The position numbers and the translations under genes were made by a program. The notes under the pieces are model-generated. The model ran no database searches. It had not been told where the DNA came from and saw only the letters and a list, made by a program, of their open reading frames with translations. Shown here piece after piece: positions 10,701 to 21,392 of a stretch of 26,494 nt of DNA (its first letter is position 1; every line of letters starts with the position of its first letter). Origin of the DNA: Beroe ovata (Eukaryota > Ctenophora > Nuda > Beroida > Beroidae); assembly GCA_946803715.1 (NCBI GenBank), contig CAMPET010000016.1:561036-587529 (forward strand). Direction: 5' to 3'.

Positions 10701-13700
10701 TTCAAAAAATCACTCCTTTGAAGAACTGAACTCCCAATGAACTCCCTTTCATTGGTATATTGCTTCACCAATACGTTAAAGGACACCTTTTTCATGAATC
10801 AAGACTCTGATGTAACCGAAATGAATTCAGTCATTACCGATTTCCCGATGAGATGGCTCAAAGAATCCTCAAAATTCGTGATTTACGGCCAAAATTAGGT
10901 GCATCTCTTCTCATGTTCCTTCTTAGAAAATTTTTCAGATTTTAGAGACCACGATGCTTGAGGTTGATACTTCTCAAGATGGAAGCTACTCGTTTCCTAG
11001 TTATTCTGGGACGCTGAATCGATTGCAATCGGAATTTCAGCTCTATGTTCAATTATTCAACACGAGGATCATTCTGAGATCAGAAACGGAGATCGGCAAA
11101 CACAGTTTTCCTCATTTGGTCTCACATCGCAAATATATCAGAGTGAGACCATCTGTTAGAACGACACTAACTCTAGCTATTATGTCAAGTTATTAGGAGA
11201 CGCATGACCACTGACCAGCGTAAGTCTCGGATAAAACTTATACCTGGTGTTTGTGTCTATATAACATCTTGTGACAGAGAGGGTTAGAGGGGGGTGTGCT
11301 ACTCACATTGAGCATGAGGTCTCGAGGTGCGGGGGATTTATCCACGCCGTTTCTATGGTTACCAGAAAATCCTTTGTTTCCTGACCCACTGTTAACCACT
11401 GCCCGCAATGCTGCTATATCATCTGGAATTATACCTTGTTAATTCATCAATTACAGTAATTCAATTATCTAATTACAACTCCACAGGGACATGTCTCCAC
11501 TATGAATGAACATAATGAACTAAATGTGCATTATTCTATAGTCTATAGAGGATCAGTACTCATCGTTTTTCTCTGCCCGTTTCTAAGACAACAATTAGTA
11601 CAGTATAATAGTAATGGTCAGTATACCCACAACACTATGCCACGTACCCCCTCGCTCTCCTCATCCAGTGATCAGGAGAAAACGTCAGCACGCTGGTAAA
11701 CGTCGTCTAATAGCTCCAGAAACTCCGTATAAAATAATGTGGTAATTGCGGTCACTAAACAGGGTGGTTGGAAATATACCAGTCTATATAACTGCGTGAT
11801 ACGGGAAAGTTTTTTACATGCCAAGCTAAATTCATATATATGCCAAGCGAAACTATTCATATATTGGGTATATTAGAAAAAATATATGAATATGAATGAT
11901 CATAATTCACTGAGACGCTTTCCTATAAGTATATCATGAAAAGTGAAGCGGATATATTCGGGTCGATTTTGCGCAGTTATTGCGGGTATTTAAAACTCAA
12001 GAGAAACTCAGCGCGACAAGAAAATGTGGCTATATCCAGTATCTGCTACTAATTCCGATTCTCAGTATTAGGGCCGTGTAAATTCAATTTCTCCGAAACT
12101 CACGGAATATCAAGTTCTGGCCATGTACTATTATACGACCAAACAAAGCAGTATTTTGTAAGAATACGCACCCCGGAATGTAGCAAGTGATCTACATTCT
12201 CTCTTCAGTTCAGCTAGCACACATCGCATCTCCTTGATGTTCTGTCTCTGTTCCACCAGCATGTAACTAGCCTGCGAGATCTGGTGTCTAGTGGTGTGCT
12301 CTATTATTTTAGTAGGAGACATGGGAGTGTGCTAGTAGGGAGTGTGCTAGTAGGGAGCGTGCTAGTAGGGAGTGAGCTAGTAGGGATTGTGATAGTAGGG
12401 AGTGTGCTAGTAGGGAGTGTGTTAGTAGGGAGTGTGCTAGTAGGGAGAACTAGGAGGAGAAAAGGAAATGTGCCGCAGCACTATTGTAGCAGGGGAACCG
12501 ATGGGGACAATGTAATAGCTCTTATCATCATAATGTCGATATCGTAGGTTAACATAAGTCCGACGTACACTCGGCACTATACAATGTACACGAACTTTGT
12601 GCTCAATATACACATTGTACAATGTACAAACCTGATTAACTGGTAGAGTCGACATGGTCTGTACACTCTTGTCTGACATCAGCACTGGCGGGCTCGCTCT
12701 CACCACCCCATTCTGAAACATAAAGATCATCATATTCCCCTTCCCTAACTCTAACTCAGGTAAAAAACGAGCTGGGAATTGAGTCAGAAAGGTCAGGCAT
12801 GTTTTACGTTTTCGGCACCGATCAGACTCATTGTTTCTCGTAGTTCAGTCCGAAATCCCCGTTTAAAAAGGAATTGATTTACCATTAGCCCGGTAACGTC
12901 AGAGCGAGGCAGGTTTGGTGAAGTGACGAGACTGAGTGGTGTTATAATACATGAGAGTAACCCCCGGAGGTAAAAAAGCAGCAACAGCAACAGCAACAAG
13001 AACAACAACCCTCTCGCCCAGGTGCTCAGTTCTCATTATCTCAAGCCGTGATAAGAGTTACACTGTTATCATTGGAGGAAGTCTCATTATAGTTGCCGAT
13101 GTGAGGTAATGACGCTTCATCGATTACAATTCCCCTCTATGGTATACCCGGTATCGTCAGCAGCTATGTGGACTGAAGACTCCGTGATGTTGGTAATAGC
13201 CCGGTCTGAGGCAGGGAGGCGCCAGTGAAGCAACTTGTGACGTCACATTATGTTTATCAGTGAGAGTAACACTGCTTTACCAGTCACGATTTCATGGATT
13301 AGACGGACTGCAGTTCTACCCGGATCAAATGGGATGGAAAATTTGAGTTAAATTGGGTGCAGAATTCCACGCCAGTATTGGACAATGTATTGCAACGTCT
13401 ATGTTTGCCAAATAAGGCATAATGAGTCCCAATAACCAGTAACGACTCTAAGTTGGCTCCACATTATTTAACACCAATAACTCCCAGCTAGAATCACTAA
13501 CTCTGACATGGGGATAGAACAGCAAGCTTTCCAAGTGATTGTGAAATCTATGTCGGTACTCTATGACCAGTGACAACCAAATAACACATCGCAACATTAT
13601 TGGTTGACCCAATAAGTCATGAAATCATGATTGTTGGTAATAATTCTGTTGCTGTGGTACAAAATATCCATGTGGGTCGTCAGAGAAATCGAGTTTCAAA

Positions 13701-15121
13701 TTTCAGGATTCTAAATCTCAATACGGTTCATAATATTACCTTGTTAGTGTTGATGTATCGCTGGAGCCGCTGTATGTACAGCTGTGAATCGACCAAATCT
13801 TGCTGTACATTTTGACTTTGCATAACCTGAAAGCAAAAATGATGAGGTGGAAGCAAGAATTTGGCAAAAAATTCCAAACGGGTGGCAATCACCAAGATTT
13901 AATATTTCATGCGTCTTAGTACCTTATTTTCATTTTGGGTCGCCTGTGATTCCATGAACCTTTTCTGTTCCTCCAACATTTCCACCTGAACCATTCTCAG
14001 TGAGGGAGAATCACCCATTCATTCGATATTTGCTCATGTTTAAACTAGGTACTAATCATTGTGCTGATGATTTGGGGAAAACGAAAAGCAAGAAGCGGCT
14101 TGTTGAGCCAGAGAAAGCGTGTATGATTGTACATTGTACAAGAACATACATCGTACATTGTACTTAGCGCTGTGCAGTGTGCATAATGAAAGTTATTGAT
14201 TAATACATAAAGATTCATCTGTATGCTTTGTATGTCTGTTTGTGTACACTGTATATTACATGTTAAATCGACAACTTGAGATAGTTAAGTTGTCTTGTAT
14301 CCAATTCTGATTATGGAGGTACCTAGGTACTCCTCTCATTGCAAAACTGCAGACAAGAGGAGAGAATATTCTAATTCTATTACCGAAAACGAATTCCGAG
14401 AATCTAAACAAAACAAAGTTTTTATGAATTCTTGTAACCTTACGAGTAAGTTTATCTATCTCAGATTTTAGATCTTGCATTGTTTTGGGATGCATTTCTA
14501 TTTTCCGATTCAGGATAGCGATTTCCTCCAACATAGCTTCATTGTGCCTTGAGAGCTCTTCAGAGCTCACTTGCAGTGCTTTCAGCTCATTGCTTTTATC
14601 CTTTAGCTGTGATGTGAAAAGATGCTGTGTAAGCTCAATTTAGCTGTATTTACAAAGAAAGCAGGTTGGTAAAAGCAACACAATAGCATTTCAAAACATG
14701 TAGAAAAACATAATACTTGTTTTTCAAGGCTCTTGCAGTATATTTGAGATGCAGCATACAGCTCGTTAACCTCAGGATCAGGATGCCCATGATCAACCAA
14801 TGAATTTTTGACCATTGACACACGCTTATCTAAAGAATGGTAACTCATTAGTTCTTCTAAGAATGAGTAGGTTCAAGCATCTAAATAGTACTCTTGAGAA
14901 TTCAAAACATGAAGAGTGAATCCATGATCCAATTAAGCTAACTCCATCTAAAAAATACTCACTGTTTTCTCTGAGATAATATAGGCTCATTTTTGCTTTC
15001 AACTCTGCTTTCTGAGGGGAAAAATTTACATAACATATAATATTAAGGGATAATGGAGCCAAGATAACATCACTTAAGCTTTTACCTGAAGTAATTCAAT
15101 GAGATTGCTGTTTTGGTCCAT
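7721..15121 (-). CDS. Coiled-coil protein with a C-terminal, nucleotide-dead kinesin-14-like motor fold (14 exons)
   Basis: Exons (high to low): 15121-15086, 15011-14963, 14829-14717, 14606-14439, 13985-13923, 13826-13740, 12712-12632, 12280-12172, 11422-11307, 10144-9971, 9816-9676, 9550-9299, 8274-8070, 7875-7721. All phases agree, giving 582 residues from MDQNSNL. Residues 1-180 are coiled coil; 275-582 follow the kinesin motor order. There is a neck-like RDLMLN then VVMGRLLPPL (CRVRPLL strand), FTLDVVLP..APQKQ (FDRVF...Q), and LIMLGDSGLTLYG at 353-365 where GQTGSGKTYTM should be. DILTVSVGTFLRNQV matches the EIYNE strand and IPISDLADGIELLSG the segment before switch I. SILECESID (490-498) stands where VDLAGSE should be. 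ITVYINLKP..AENQRLLKYGSHIL matches the ISP...ETLSTLKFA end. The P-loop Lys, SSRSH and DLAGSE are all absent, as in yeast Vik1. The exon 4 donor (GTTACA) and exon 8 acceptor are the least certain borders. Confidence 0.72.
7984..8028. repeat. 20-bp near-perfect inverted repeat (hairpin)
   Basis: Left arm 7984-8003 and right arm 8010-8028 are complementary apart from one missing T, with a 6-nt loop. Each arm itself contains two GTACCAA-like units. It lies in intron 13 of the kinesin-like gene, just after the n at 7977. Confidence 0.8.
8300..8429. promoter_or_regulatory. Array of E-box-like repeats upstream of the homeobox gene
   Basis: Five degenerate units of CAYRTGACCC type occur at about 8299, 8317, 8335, 8358 and 8375, spaced 17-23 bp. 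They are followed by the perfect palindrome GTCACGTGAC at 8420-8429, about 80 bp upstream of the TATA box. CACGTG is the core bound by USF, MITF/TFE and MYC/MAX factors. The array is also within intron 12 of the minus-strand gene, close to its exon 13 acceptor. Function is inferred. Confidence 0.5.
8507..8513 (+). promoter_or_regulatory. TATA box of the homeobox gene
   Basis: TATAAAG lies 62 nt upstream of the homeobox ATG, which puts the likely start site near 8537-8542 and gives a 5' UTR of about 35 nt. Confidence 0.55.
8575..9171 (+). CDS. Homeodomain transcription factor, single exon, nested in an intron of the opposite-strand gene
   Basis: 198 codons from ATG 8575 (context CACCATGT), preceded by a TATA box; the frame extends upstream only through a TTG. 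The first 110 residues are rich in Thr, Pro, Ser, Gln and Tyr, typical of a disordered activation region. Residues about 118-177 are a homeodomain: NRTSFTPSQVRALEAQF (positions 4-20, with Phe8, Leu16, Phe20), Arg31, then EVTVRTWFQNTRARNKRR with Trp48, Phe49, Gln50, Asn51 and Arg53, the DNA-contacting recognition helix. Gln50 predicts a TAAT-type core. Thr47 and Thr52 are atypical (usually Ile/Val47 and Arg52); WFQNTRAR resembles ZFHX-type and some fungal homeodomains. There is no LIM, POU, PRD or TALE feature. The orthology class is not recognised. The whole gene lies in intron 12 (8275-9298) of the minus-strand kinesin-like gene. Confidence 0.92.
   Translation: MSTQPMSKFEAMLASYLYSCQYVTPTLPTTTLPVTTMCYQPQFYQVMSDNIPDSSYSASSVNPPSATTPLPYSTLPQCQISNSYTPPSTTQFPAHINIPSYLHTPPQHAPHTAGKTRSLNNRTSFTPSQVRALEAQFAISPSIDKAARVKLAQEIGVSEVTVRTWFQNTRARNKRREAVAKRAEVAAATRTVPPPTQL
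10263..10558. repeat. TG-rich microsatellite tract
   Basis: Runs of TG near 10272-10291 and 10539-10558 are separated by TGTATG/TGTGTT-rich sequence. They lie in intron 9 of the kinesin-like gene, just upstream of exon 10 in the direction of transcription. The TG/CA runs generate spurious Val/Cys-rich open frames. Confidence 0.85.
12323..12442. repeat. 15-bp minisatellite, eight copies, beside a splice acceptor
   Basis: Eight copies of GGGAGTGTGCTAGTA with scattered substitutions. On the transcribed minus strand each unit reads CTACTAGCAC, close to a branch-point sequence. The array ends about 42 nt upstream of the exon 8 acceptor of the kinesin-like gene. Confidence 0.93.
12713..13739 (-). 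other. Intron 6 of the kinesin-like gene, otherwise empty
   Basis: The 1-kb gap between exons 6 and 7 contains a perfect CRE octamer TGACGTCA at 13238-13245 and a short CAACAG run near 12985-13000. No further exon was needed to keep phase, and none is evident. Confidence 0.6.
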
Positions 15122-16980
15122 TTCTCATCCCAAATCGAAGGGACAAACTTGAAACTATATGAAGATAAACATCAGTTCGTCAACCAATAATAAGTAGAAG
15201 GTAAGCATTAAGCTCTGAACAACTGCATAAGCAGTCTAAATGTTGTTATATGGGGGAACATGGGCATTGATAACTTAATAGGAATAGATTACAACTGTAC
15301 ATGTGTACACATTATGAGCCCCTTATTCTACTCTGTGATTTGAAAGTGGGGGGCAAGTATTTGGGTCAGGAACAAACTGCCAAGATATCCTGATAACTGT
15401 CAATGTATATGATGAAATATTGTTAGTGGCAAGAAAAAGTTAGAGGCAAGACAAATAGTCAATTGAATCCAATCTACACACACATGTACTGACAGATTCA
15501 AGATATTAGTCCCTACTTGATACTTCCAGTTGTAGTGTGGCCCTCACTCCCCAATTTGATTTTTTAAATTTGAAACAAACTAGTTCATGCCACATCACTC
15601 CAATTAGAAAACGGTAAATCAAAAAGCATTTCAAAACATCAGTTGTGAGGGTTGCAATGAATGTTTGCAATAAAAAGTTGTGGGTTTTTTCCCTACCGTC
15701 AGCTTTGCTGAATCGTAGTTCTGCCCTTATGCCTTGCGAACTTGCCAGAGGCAAAATCCCGCAAGCGAGGGTAGGGAGAAATCCTACAAATATCAAAAGT
15801 CACTTTGAATCTATCATGTATCAATGTATCATGACTCATCTCCAAAATATAATATGTCCAATTGTCCAAATAATAGAATTTGTCTTGTCGATCGATGATA
15901 GACCCTGTCACATCGGGAATTTCGTTTTGCGAAAACTTATTTTCAGCTTGCATCAGTGATCAGCGGTCTAGCATCGCCAGACAAGATTCGTCATGTCCTA
16001 ATAATAAATAAATAAAAAGGATAATGGTATTTAACCATCTCAATTCTCTAAAACACTGAAAAGAAACATTCACAGCCATTTGAAAAACGCCACCTTCAAA
16101 CTCAGGTGTCCAATGAATCCAAAAAAAGAACAATCACATTAAGTTAAGAGGAAGGAGAACTGCTAACCAATGTTAATGCCCCTTTTCTTTGCAACATAGG
16201 GGTGACTTTTCAGATAATCATTAAATCTTTTCAGATAATCATTAAATCATTAATAGGATTTGCCCCCCCATAAAAGAATATCAAATATGGAGCATAGACC
16301 ATTTGTTCACACGTTACGCACCCCTTATTTTACTTAGTTATCTGAAAATTGTAAGCCACGGAGCCGCCCGGGAACAATCAGCATTGTTTATTCATTTTAT
16401 TTGCCTTTTTGTCAGAAATGGTTGGACTTGAATTGACTTGGTTCCGCGCTTCGCCACCAAATTCTCGACATCTCTCATCTCGAGCGCGCAGCACTAAGCA
16501 GACATTATGCACTGGGCCACTAGACTGCAATTCAATGCGCGGCGCAACACCAAGACAAGCGTATCAAGCGCGGAAACACCTATGTAACAGAAAAATATTA
16601 TCGCTAGAAATCACGTGAATTTAATGTTACAAGGAACAGGTAAAATTCAAGACTACTTTAAACGAAAAAATAAATTACTATAGTTCAACCAACAATTCAG
16701 TCACAAAAAATTCATGGATGCTATAAAGCAGATAGTCCAAGAATCAAGATATAGAAGATAGTCCAAGTTCTTCGCGAATGTAACTCTAGTAATCCAATTC
16801 TAATATCTGAAATGAGTATTTGATTTTAATAAGCTGGAGCGACACGTTGGATACTTGAATTTCAGCTTCAAACAGTTCATATACTTAAATCTGTCCCCAA
16901 CATTCAAGTCGGACAATTAGCAGAAGATTTTAATCATAACAAAAGTGGTGGCTTCCTCGTAGATAAATGAAAAAGCTATA
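15122..16980. other. Intergenic stretch, probable 5' flank of the kinesin-like gene
   Basis: No supportable gene. The overlapping frames at 15506-15959 on both strands show no domain. A CpG-rich patch at about 16440-16580 (GCGCG-rich, in an otherwise CpG-poor area) could be a promoter or repeat. A perfect 18-bp doublet occurs near 16211-16246. Confidence 0.5.
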
Positions 16981-16990
16981 GTTTTCTCAC

Positions 16991-17270
16991 CTTCTGCAAC
17001 TCTTTGATGTATGATCACCATTTTTCGTCTTTTCTGAGCCTGAAAAAAACAGCGAAACATGGCAATGCTACTCTGATACTTGGAAATAGTATGGTCTCAT
17101 ACAGTTAGAAATTTATCATCACATGGGTAATATGTGCCCAATGCTAAAATCACAGACAACACAGTGAAATCAATAACCATCTTCAACCGATAGTGACTTA
17201 CCATGATCCGGATATTGTCACATCATGAGAAGTTTGTCGCCAGGGAAATGCGTCGTCTTGTGATCGGAAT
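16991..17270 (-). ncRNA. Two exon-like segments of an unassigned minus-strand transcript
   Basis: 17270-17202 and 17039-16991 have good acceptors (CCATTCAG, TTTTTTTCAG) and donors (GTAAGT, GTGAGA) on the minus strand. The first segment ends exactly in ATG at the donor. Joined, they would start a peptide MAQKRRKMVIIHQRVAE, but no continuation was found. They may be untranslated exons of a neighbouring transcript. Weak evidence. Confidence 0.2.
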
Positions 17271-17335
17271 CTGAATGGAATGATATGTGAGTATTGGAAG
17301 TGGTGATTTTGCGTGACATTGAGATGACAAATTGT

Positions 17336-17399
17336 AAATCAGAACCACTTCATCAATAAAATTCAGCTGGAGGGCAAGCGGGACTTTCTCATCATTTTG
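17336..17399. repeat. 64-bp perfect direct repeat, copy 1
   Basis: Identical over 64 nt to 17605-17668, offset 269 bp. The identity ends abruptly on both sides. On the minus strand the copy contains a pyrimidine-rich tract ending in CTCCAG, an acceptor-like signal. Confidence 0.95.
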
Positions 17400-17481
17400 A
17401 TACGGATAGACTCAGCCATACCCTCGCTTACTTCTAACCTGTGAAACAACCTTGGCAAGATCAGAAACGAAGCAGTGACTG

Positions 17482-20400
17482 TTATTTCAACCGGGGTTGT
17501 ATCAACTCATCCATGTATTTATCGCCGGGCCTCATCTGAAATTAACGAGTCCGATAAATAGGGAGAAAATTAATGTCGAGATGAAATGGAATCTGTCTCA
17601 ATTAAAATCAGAACCACTTCATCAATAAAATTCAGCTGGAGGGCAAGCGGGACTTTCTCATCATTTTGTTACGTATCATTACACAATTTCAGCCATTTCC
17701 TCATTGGACTAACCTGATCTAGGTCCAAAATGTCCAAACATCATTGAGAAATCTGAAGTAGAGCTTATATCAGCAGAAGAAACGGGGTATGAATGATTAG
17801 CGATGTGATTCACCATATTACATGTCATTTTGATAATGTGTATCTTCATGCTCTCAGATGGTAGTGCATGTATTATAATCATCCAGAAAAATCGGTATAT
17901 GTATCATCTATTTCAATCACAGCTCACATTTACAGTGTGATGTGCAGATGCTGTGTTTGAACTGGCGTAGTTAGCAGTTATGTCTCTGAGGAGATATCAT
18001 GTTAGAAATACGGCAACAGGTATAGGTTGTTACCGGTGTTATACCTTAGATAATCTCATAATATAGGAGTATCATCACATGCAATATGTGCCCAATGCTA
18101 TAATCATTGAATTGAGGTTCTTTTAGACGATACAAGGAAGTTATCACGCATTCTCACCTGATCTCCATTATAGTAGCACCATCTGCTCCACGTTTCGTAT
18201 TTACTGGAATATGAACATGCTGTCAGTATACAGTAAACCAGATAGAGATAGCCTCAGCTCACGACAATTCTTATCATTCGATTGAAGCATCTTCACTGAC
18301 TATCCGATGGTAGTGCATGTAATATAATCATGTATGAGATCGATCCAAGCTATGTTCCTATCATGACTATACTCATTATAACTTACCTTGATTCCGGTAT
18401 TGCATCAGTAGTGACGTCATACAACACTCAAGGACACCTGTAATATGAAGAACCGTCAAAATCAGGGCACGATTAATGGAATAAGATAATAATTCATGTC
18501 AACATCAGATAAGCTGACAAAGTATCACCATGATGCAGAATGGGGACAGAAGGTTCGTTCCAATTTAATGGATCTGTCCACCATATTGCTAAGTCTGTCA
18601 GTGTTTCATCATTGAAAAGTCGATTAAAGTGCGAAAATTTCAAATTATCACTAACCAGCTCAGGCTTTGGAACTGATAGCAGGAACCAGCTACGACTTCA
18701 GTTGATCGGTCTAACGTTCACCGCAATCTGTAGATATAATGACATGTTATTGTGTGGAATGGATATTCCATTAGCAAATACTCCTTGTTATTGCTGTGCT
18801 CATACCCCTTGCAATTACTGCGATAATTCTGTCTCCCGAGACAGGTACTGGACTAGTTGAAAATGAACAAATCCAATGTTTTTATGGGAGTGGTGATGTG
18901 ATATAGTCAATTTTAACAGGAACAGGCCATGGTAACGAGCTCCCCTCATTTTGACAGCCAAGCTTGTGTCAAATGTGTCAACTTACGTTGAAATGGGACT
19001 GGAAAAGACGACCATATCTCAATCTCATCGACTACCTGAAACATGTCACTAGCGTGAGAGTAATGTCACACAGACAGGGTCATGATTAGGTTAACAATCT
19101 ACATAATATCAGCGATCTTGGTGATGCGATTGTCGTCATACGAGCAGTCAAGAGTAGCAAAGTTCATCATTTGGATAGTGGTGTCAAGAAGACACTGGAA
19201 TATCATGTTGTGCTGTCCACCGATACGTACCGAATGGAGCAAGGCGTCTTCTGCGTCGGTAACATCCGTCAAAATTGAACCGATCTGAAGAAATGAGGAT
19301 TTGAAATCACAATGTCAAGGAGATACATGCTCAGAGAGAAGTTGAGGTTGCTGTCAGATAGAAGTGGTCTCATTCGAGATAGATGGAAATTGAGGGTGTT
19401 CAAAGAACTTGAGCACCATCGAATCCAAGCTGCCTCTCAAACAAATGCCTTCAACGTCATCATTCAAACACAAAATCTCATTACATCAGAAACAGTGAAT
19501 AAGTACCTGAGTATAATAGAGCTGAGAGTTGCGGCGGTCACAACAACTACTCGACACTTCTTTCTGAAATGTCAAGATTTACTCTCTTTGGACATAATAA
19601 TGCATACACCAAGTCATGTTGTTAACTGATCAGATCTTGGTGATAAGGGTACAATCACTGTTGTGTCAGGAGTGCAAATGTCATCATATGCTATCATAGA
19701 ACAAATGGGGGGGATGCAACGTGCATTAATGTGCATTAATGTACATTAATGTGCAATAATGTGCATTAATGTGCATTAATGTCAATGTCAGTTTTGCGTT
19801 TTTTTAAATACTGGCATTAATGCACATGTTTATTTAAGTGAGAATAACAAGAACTTCAGCTCATCTGAGTCCCAAATAAGAATGAAAAACCAATCGCACA
19901 CAACACGGTCCCCGACCTACGTTGATTTTAAGCCCGACTGATGACTATGACAGCAATTCAAGCCACAGATACCACTTCTCGAGTATGGAATATCGATACT
20001 GATACTATTTCTCGAGTTGGAACATCAATGATCATCAGTGACCAAATAGGGAACCATAAGCTGTCATCACAGACCATCAGGAATCATAATGAGTCTCAAG
20101 TGGTCGCACATGACCTTATGGAGCCATGAGGCGACACAAATAACCGTGGATAGAACCCTTTAGAACCGATAGGGGCCATAGAAAATCATCAGCCAACATA
20201 AGGGGATACGGGAGCCCGTCAGGAGGACCTAAAAGAACCATAAGGGTTGGTCAACTACCAACAGATACTAAAAAAGACTCATGTGCTTATAGACGACTTT
20301 TGTAAGGGGATATCATGAGCTAGGTATATGGTATCACTGGAAAATACTTCTTGACTTTAGAGTTAGAGACACTTTTCCAATTCTTGAAGCTATGATACTA

Positions 20401-21180
20401 TTTGTCCGATTGGGAGCTACAGGTACTAGGTACTTCTCGAGTTGGGAATGGGGGGCTACGAATGCGGTTGGCCGGTGCTTTAGGTATAATAGATACTACT
20501 TCTTGATTTGGGAGCTGAAGATACCACTTATTGAGTTGGGAGCTAGGAACACTATTTCTTGAGTTGAACTGGGTAGTTAACGATACTGTTTCTTGTCTTG
20601 GTATGGTAACTACTAATACTACATCTCGAGTTGGGAGCACCACTGCACCTGATACCACTCTTGAATTGGGAGCAACAGATGGTATCTTTCAGATACATGA
20701 AGTGGAACAAAAGGTCAAAAAGTGGTACAGAATTAGTTCAATTTATGTGCATTAATGTGCAATAATGTGCAATAATGTGCATTAATGTGCAATAATGTGC
20801 ATTAATGTCAATGTCAGTTTTGGGATTTTTCCAAATACTGACATTAATGCACGTTGCATCCCCCCGAACAAATCCACTTCAATGAAACAATGATATTAAC
20901 CTGGATCATCGTTAGATTTTCCCTGGTTTACGCCGCTCTTCTCACCTACGCGAATGAATCCTGGTCAATTATCGAGCAAGGATACAGGCTTTGATGGCTA
21001 AGTTAGATTTGAAACACTTCAGATTTTTATCTACCGTGTAATAATCACAGGATTTTCATATGTCCCTATGTTTTGTCATCATGTGTAAGTAGCAACTGCT
21101 GAATTAGGTCATTCTAATTGACTGGAGTACTTACATTGTGTTGCAAGTATTTCATTGACGTTTCTTCATCAATTTAAGAA
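17482..21180 (-). CDS. Unrecognised gene of very short exons (tentative model)
   Basis: On the minus strand, segments 19563-19507, 19284-19231, 19035-18987, 18437-18387, 18203-18158, 17985-17928 and 17535-17482 each have acceptor-like (mostly TTTCAG/TCAG) and donor-like (GTAAG, GTGAG, GTACKT) borders and join in one open frame ending in TAA. Possible first exon at about 21180-21132, where an in-frame TAA precedes MKYLQHN and a GTAAGT donor follows. The product would be about 129 residues. It includes VVDEIEIWSSFPVPFQ, RVLECCMTSLLMQYRNQ and MRPGDKYMDELIQPRLK. No family is recognised. Phase agreement over seven joins is more than expected by chance, but short exons are easy to over-fit, so a spliced non-coding transcript is a real alternative. 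The inverted-repeat element at 19707-20865 would lie in its first intron. Confidence 0.33.
17605..17668. repeat. 64-bp perfect direct repeat, copy 2
   Basis: Second copy of the 17336-17399 segment, same orientation. Shorter related fragments also recur nearby (about 17130 with 18083, and about 17858 with 18307), so the whole area has been locally duplicated. Confidence 0.95.
19699..19706. repeat. Target site duplication, left copy (GAACAAAT)
   Basis: Eight bases immediately before the element's G-run; the identical octamer follows the element at 20866-20873. Confidence 0.8.
19720..19828. repeat. Left 105-bp internal module of the element
   Basis: Six TGCATTAATG-type units, then GTCAATGTCAGTTTT, an A/T-rich spacer and TACTGGCATTAATGCAC. 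It recurs in the same orientation at 20747-20854, so the element has direct as well as inverted terminal structure. The module's own ends are mutually complementary (GTGCATTAATG with CATTAATGCAC). Confidence 0.85.
20400..20685. repeat. Degenerate tandem repeat of about 36-45 bp inside the element
   Basis: The motif GATACYACTTCTYGAGTTGG followed by GAGCT recurs about seven times with drift; related copies lie near 19970-20015. It explains the repetitive translated frames on both strands here, which are not taken as genes. Confidence 0.7.
20747..20854. repeat. Right 105-bp internal module of the element
   Basis: Same orientation and order as the 19720-19828 module, with a few substitutions in the A/T spacer (GGGATTTTTCC against GCGTTTTTTTA). 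Confidence 0.85.
20866..20873. repeat. Target site duplication, right copy (GAACAAAT)
   Basis: Matches 19699-19706 exactly, directly after the terminal C-run. Confidence 0.8.
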
Positions 21181-21392
21181 TCCTGAAATATTTCTCGATG
21201 AAAGGACTACGAAATTTTGCGCCCTTCGCCACATTCAGTTACAATGAGCTATCAGAAAAGTAGGATATCAATCATGGAGATCAGTCCCGTCTTGAAGCCA
21301 TCATTTTGAGGGTCGAGAGAAAACAACCGAAACTATCCCTTCCCTCTTACTTACCCTTACTCTAGGGGGCTAAGCTCATCACTTCACCTCAC

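Larger units (their letters stand above)
19707..20865. mobile_element. Non-autonomous inverted-repeat transposable element (hAT-like)
   Basis: The ends are inverted repeats of about 24-25 bp (GGGGGGATGCAACGTGCATT at the left, its complement at the right, differing by one G). An 8-bp direct repeat GAACAAAT flanks both sides, the target-duplication length typical of hAT elements. Subterminal TGCATTAATG and TGCAATAATG repeats are multiplied at both ends. No transposase frame is present in 1159 bp, so it would need a partner enzyme. The terminal G-run is not the usual hAT CAGG/TAGG start, so the superfamily assignment is tentative. Confidence 0.8.

Noticed and set aside
12284-12547. Plus-strand frame with repeated GSVLV units
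   Set aside because: Translation of the 15-bp minisatellite, antisense to exon 8 of the kinesin-like gene.
15506-15959. Overlapping frames of about 100 codons on both strands
   Set aside because: No domain or splice support; a partly CpG-containing segment explains the lack of stops.
19312-19629. 105-codon plus-strand frame rich in Arg and Leu
   Set aside because: Lies opposite a better-supported minus-strand splice pattern; no family recognised.
20398-20755. Repetitive frames on both strands
   Set aside because: Produced by the tandem repeat inside the transposable element.
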